Positions 62,775 to 64,000 of a stretch of 64,000 nucleotides of DNA are shown piece after piece. The stretch is from positions 1,054,001-1,118,000 of the forward strand of contig NZ_JACIAH010000001.1 of the NCBI RefSeq assembly GCF_014194695.1, given 5' to 3'. This stretch comes from Rhizobium sp. BK399. Its GTDB lineage: Bacteria; Pseudomonadota; Alphaproteobacteria; Rhizobiales; Rhizobiaceae. Position 1 is the stretch's first letter. The number at the start of each line of letters is the position of its first letter. Position numbers and translations under genes: made by a program. The notes under the pieces are model-generated. The model was not told the DNA's origin. It saw only the letters and a list, made by a program, of their open reading frames with translations, and did not search any database.

Positions 62775-64000
62775 ATGGACCATATCGAAGTTTTCCAGCG
62801 CCTCGGCGTGGCGCTTGCCATCGGCCTCCTCGTCGGCGTCGAACGAGGCTGGCAGGAGCGTCAGATCCGTGCTGGAGGCAGGGCCGCGGGTATCCGCACG
62901 TTCGGCCTCACCGGCTTTCTCGGCGGAATAGCCGGAACGCTTCAATCCATGACGGGTCCGTATCTCCCTGCGACGATCGCAGTGCTGTTGGGTCTCGTTT
63001 ACATAGCCGGTAAGTGGCAGGAGACGGAGGAGAACCACGATTATGGCATTACCACCGTCGTCGCCGCCCTTGTGGTATTCGGGCTCGGCGTCCTGGCTGC
63101 CGTCGGCGACGTTGTGACCGCGGCAGCCGGCGCCGTCGCAACGACGGTCATTCTCGCGGCGCGCCACAGCCTGCACGGCTTTCTCAGAGGGTTGACGTGG
63201 GTGGAACTCCGTTCCGCCCTGCTGCTGCTCGCGATGACCGTGATTGCTCTGCCACTGCTGCCGGACAGAGCGCTTGATCCCTGGGGTGCGCTCAATCCTT
63301 ACTCGCTCTGGCTCTTGACGATCACCATAGCGGCGCTGTCCTTTGCCGGCTACATCGCGATCCGATTGATGGGCAGCGGTCGAGGCGTTCTGCTCGCCGG
63401 GGCGGCAGGCGGGCTTGTCTCGTCGACGGCCTTGACGCTGTCCTTCGCCCGCTATTCAGCGGAGGCACCTGAAGGTGCGCGGCATCTTGCGGCCGGCGCT
63501 GGCATTGCTGGCGCCCTCTCCTACGCTCGCGTTCTTGTCATCGCCAGTGCCCTGTCCTTCACGATGCTGGTACCGCTCGCCTCAGCGCTCGTCCCGGCGA
63601 TCATCGGTTTTGTGGCCGCCGGCCTGTTTGCAGCGTGGCGTTCCAAGACTGCCACCGAGGCGCCGGAGATTGACCTGAAAAACCCCTTCGAGCTCACGAC
63701 CGTCATCTCCTTCGCGGCGCTGCTCGGTCTCATCAGCCTCGTGTCGAAGATGGCGATCGACTACGTCGGGGCATCCGCGCTCTTCGTCGTGGCAGCCATC
63801 TCCGGCCTCGTCGATGTCGATGCCATCACGCTTTCCACGGCACGCCTCGTCGGCTCGACGATCGATGTGACGACGGCGGCCGATGTCATCCTGATCGCCG
63901 TCGCGGTCAATACCATCACGAAGGTTGTACTGGCCTTCACGGCCGGACGCCGGGAATACGCGATGGCGCTCGGTGAAGCGTCGGCGGTGGCGGTCGTGCT
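62775..64000 (+). CDS. DUF4010/MgtC-like membrane protein, cut by the window end
   Basis: This 5' part of a membrane protein has at least 408 residues and no stop before position 64000. The N terminus (MDHIEVFQRLGVALAIGLLVGVERGW-type) matches the MgtC/SapB-like domain that begins DUF4010 proteins, with LLVGVERG and GGRAAGIRTFGLTGFLGG. Many hydrophobic segments follow, including GVLLAGAAGGLVSSTALTLSFAR and LVDVDAITLSTARL, typical of DUF4010. Its transport or regulatory role is unknown. ATG at 62775 is in frame; a nearby ATG at 62770 is not. It is divergent from pyrE. Confidence 0.82.
   Translation, partial: MDHIEVFQRLGVALAIGLLVGVERGWQERQIRAGGRAAGIRTFGLTGFLGGIAGTLQSMTGPYLPATIAVLLGLVYIAGKWQETEENHDYGITTVVAALVVFGLGVLAAVGDVVTAAAGAVATTVILAARHSLHGFLRGLTWVELRSALLLLAMTVIALPLLPDRALDPWGALNPYSLWLLTITIAALSFAGYIAIRLMGSGRGVLLAGAAGGLVSSTALTLSFARYSAEAPEGARHLAAGAGIAGALSYARVLVIASALSFTMLVPLASALVPAIIGFVAAGLFAAWRSKTATEAPEIDLKNPFELTTVISFAALLGLISLVSKMAIDYVGASALFVVAAISGLVDVDAITLSTARLVGSTIDVTTAADVILIAVAVNTITKVVLAFTAGRREYAMALGEASAVAVV

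Overview
The window reads as chromosomal DNA of a GC-rich alphaproteobacterium of the Rhizobiales, most like Sinorhizobium/Ensifer or a close Rhizobium. The grounds are the gcrA cell-cycle regulator with clustered GANTC sites and a CtrA-like box, a SAM-II riboswitch in front of metZ, the phoR-pstSCAB-phoU-phoB cluster next to ppk2, EcfG/RpoE2-type promoters, and the argD-argF-hslO and fadD-pgi-frk-pyrE neighbourhoods, which I recall as typical of the S. meliloti chromosome. No transposase, integrase, rRNA or CRISPR array was seen.

Left part (1-23.9 kb). An exopolysaccharide-type operon (HlyD-like adaptor, secreted six-hairpin-like protein, BcsA-like GT2 synthase) converges on dcd. Then come metZ behind its riboswitch, apaG facing the hslO/argF/argD operon, and gcrA. 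A long minus-strand phosphate cluster follows: phoR, pstS, pstC, pstA, pstB, phoU and phoB, with a Pho-box-like site before pstS and a strong hairpin between pstS and pstC. ppk2, an unknown membrane-anchored protein, a nitronate monooxygenase-like gene and tRNA-Thr(CGT) end this part.

Islet (23.9-32.5 kb). A 50-bp imperfect copy of the 3' part of tRNA-Thr lies 8,577 bp downstream of the tRNA. The bracketed DNA holds a frameshifted DUF4239-like relic, a tight DUF3300-DUF2950-membrane protein operon, an autotransporter with a polyproline linker and a DUF6065-like gene. It looks like an old integrated element that has lost its integrase and carries a cell-envelope cassette.

Middle part (32.7-46.9 kb). 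A NarL-type two-component pair, a 14-TM-type MFS exporter and a small secreted protein behind an EcfG-type promoter come first. Then follows a sugar-acid/deoxysugar cluster: GntR regulator, UxaA-family dehydratase, aldo/keto reductase, FucU-like mutarotase, a complete sugar ABC importer and a zinc dehydrogenase. It looks like an oxidative L-fucose-like route. cutC closes the part.

Right part (46.9-64 kb). A LysR-like regulator with two N-terminal winged-helix domains is divergent from a YehZYXW/OsmF-like osmoprotectant ABC operon. Next are a VOC protein, a GH2 beta-mannosidase, a PRC-barrel gene behind an EcfG-type promoter, fadD behind a LiuR-like palindrome, pgi, a BON-domain protein, an alpha/beta hydrolase, a PfkB sugar kinase, pyrE, and the start of a DUF4010/MgtC-like membrane protein that runs off the end.
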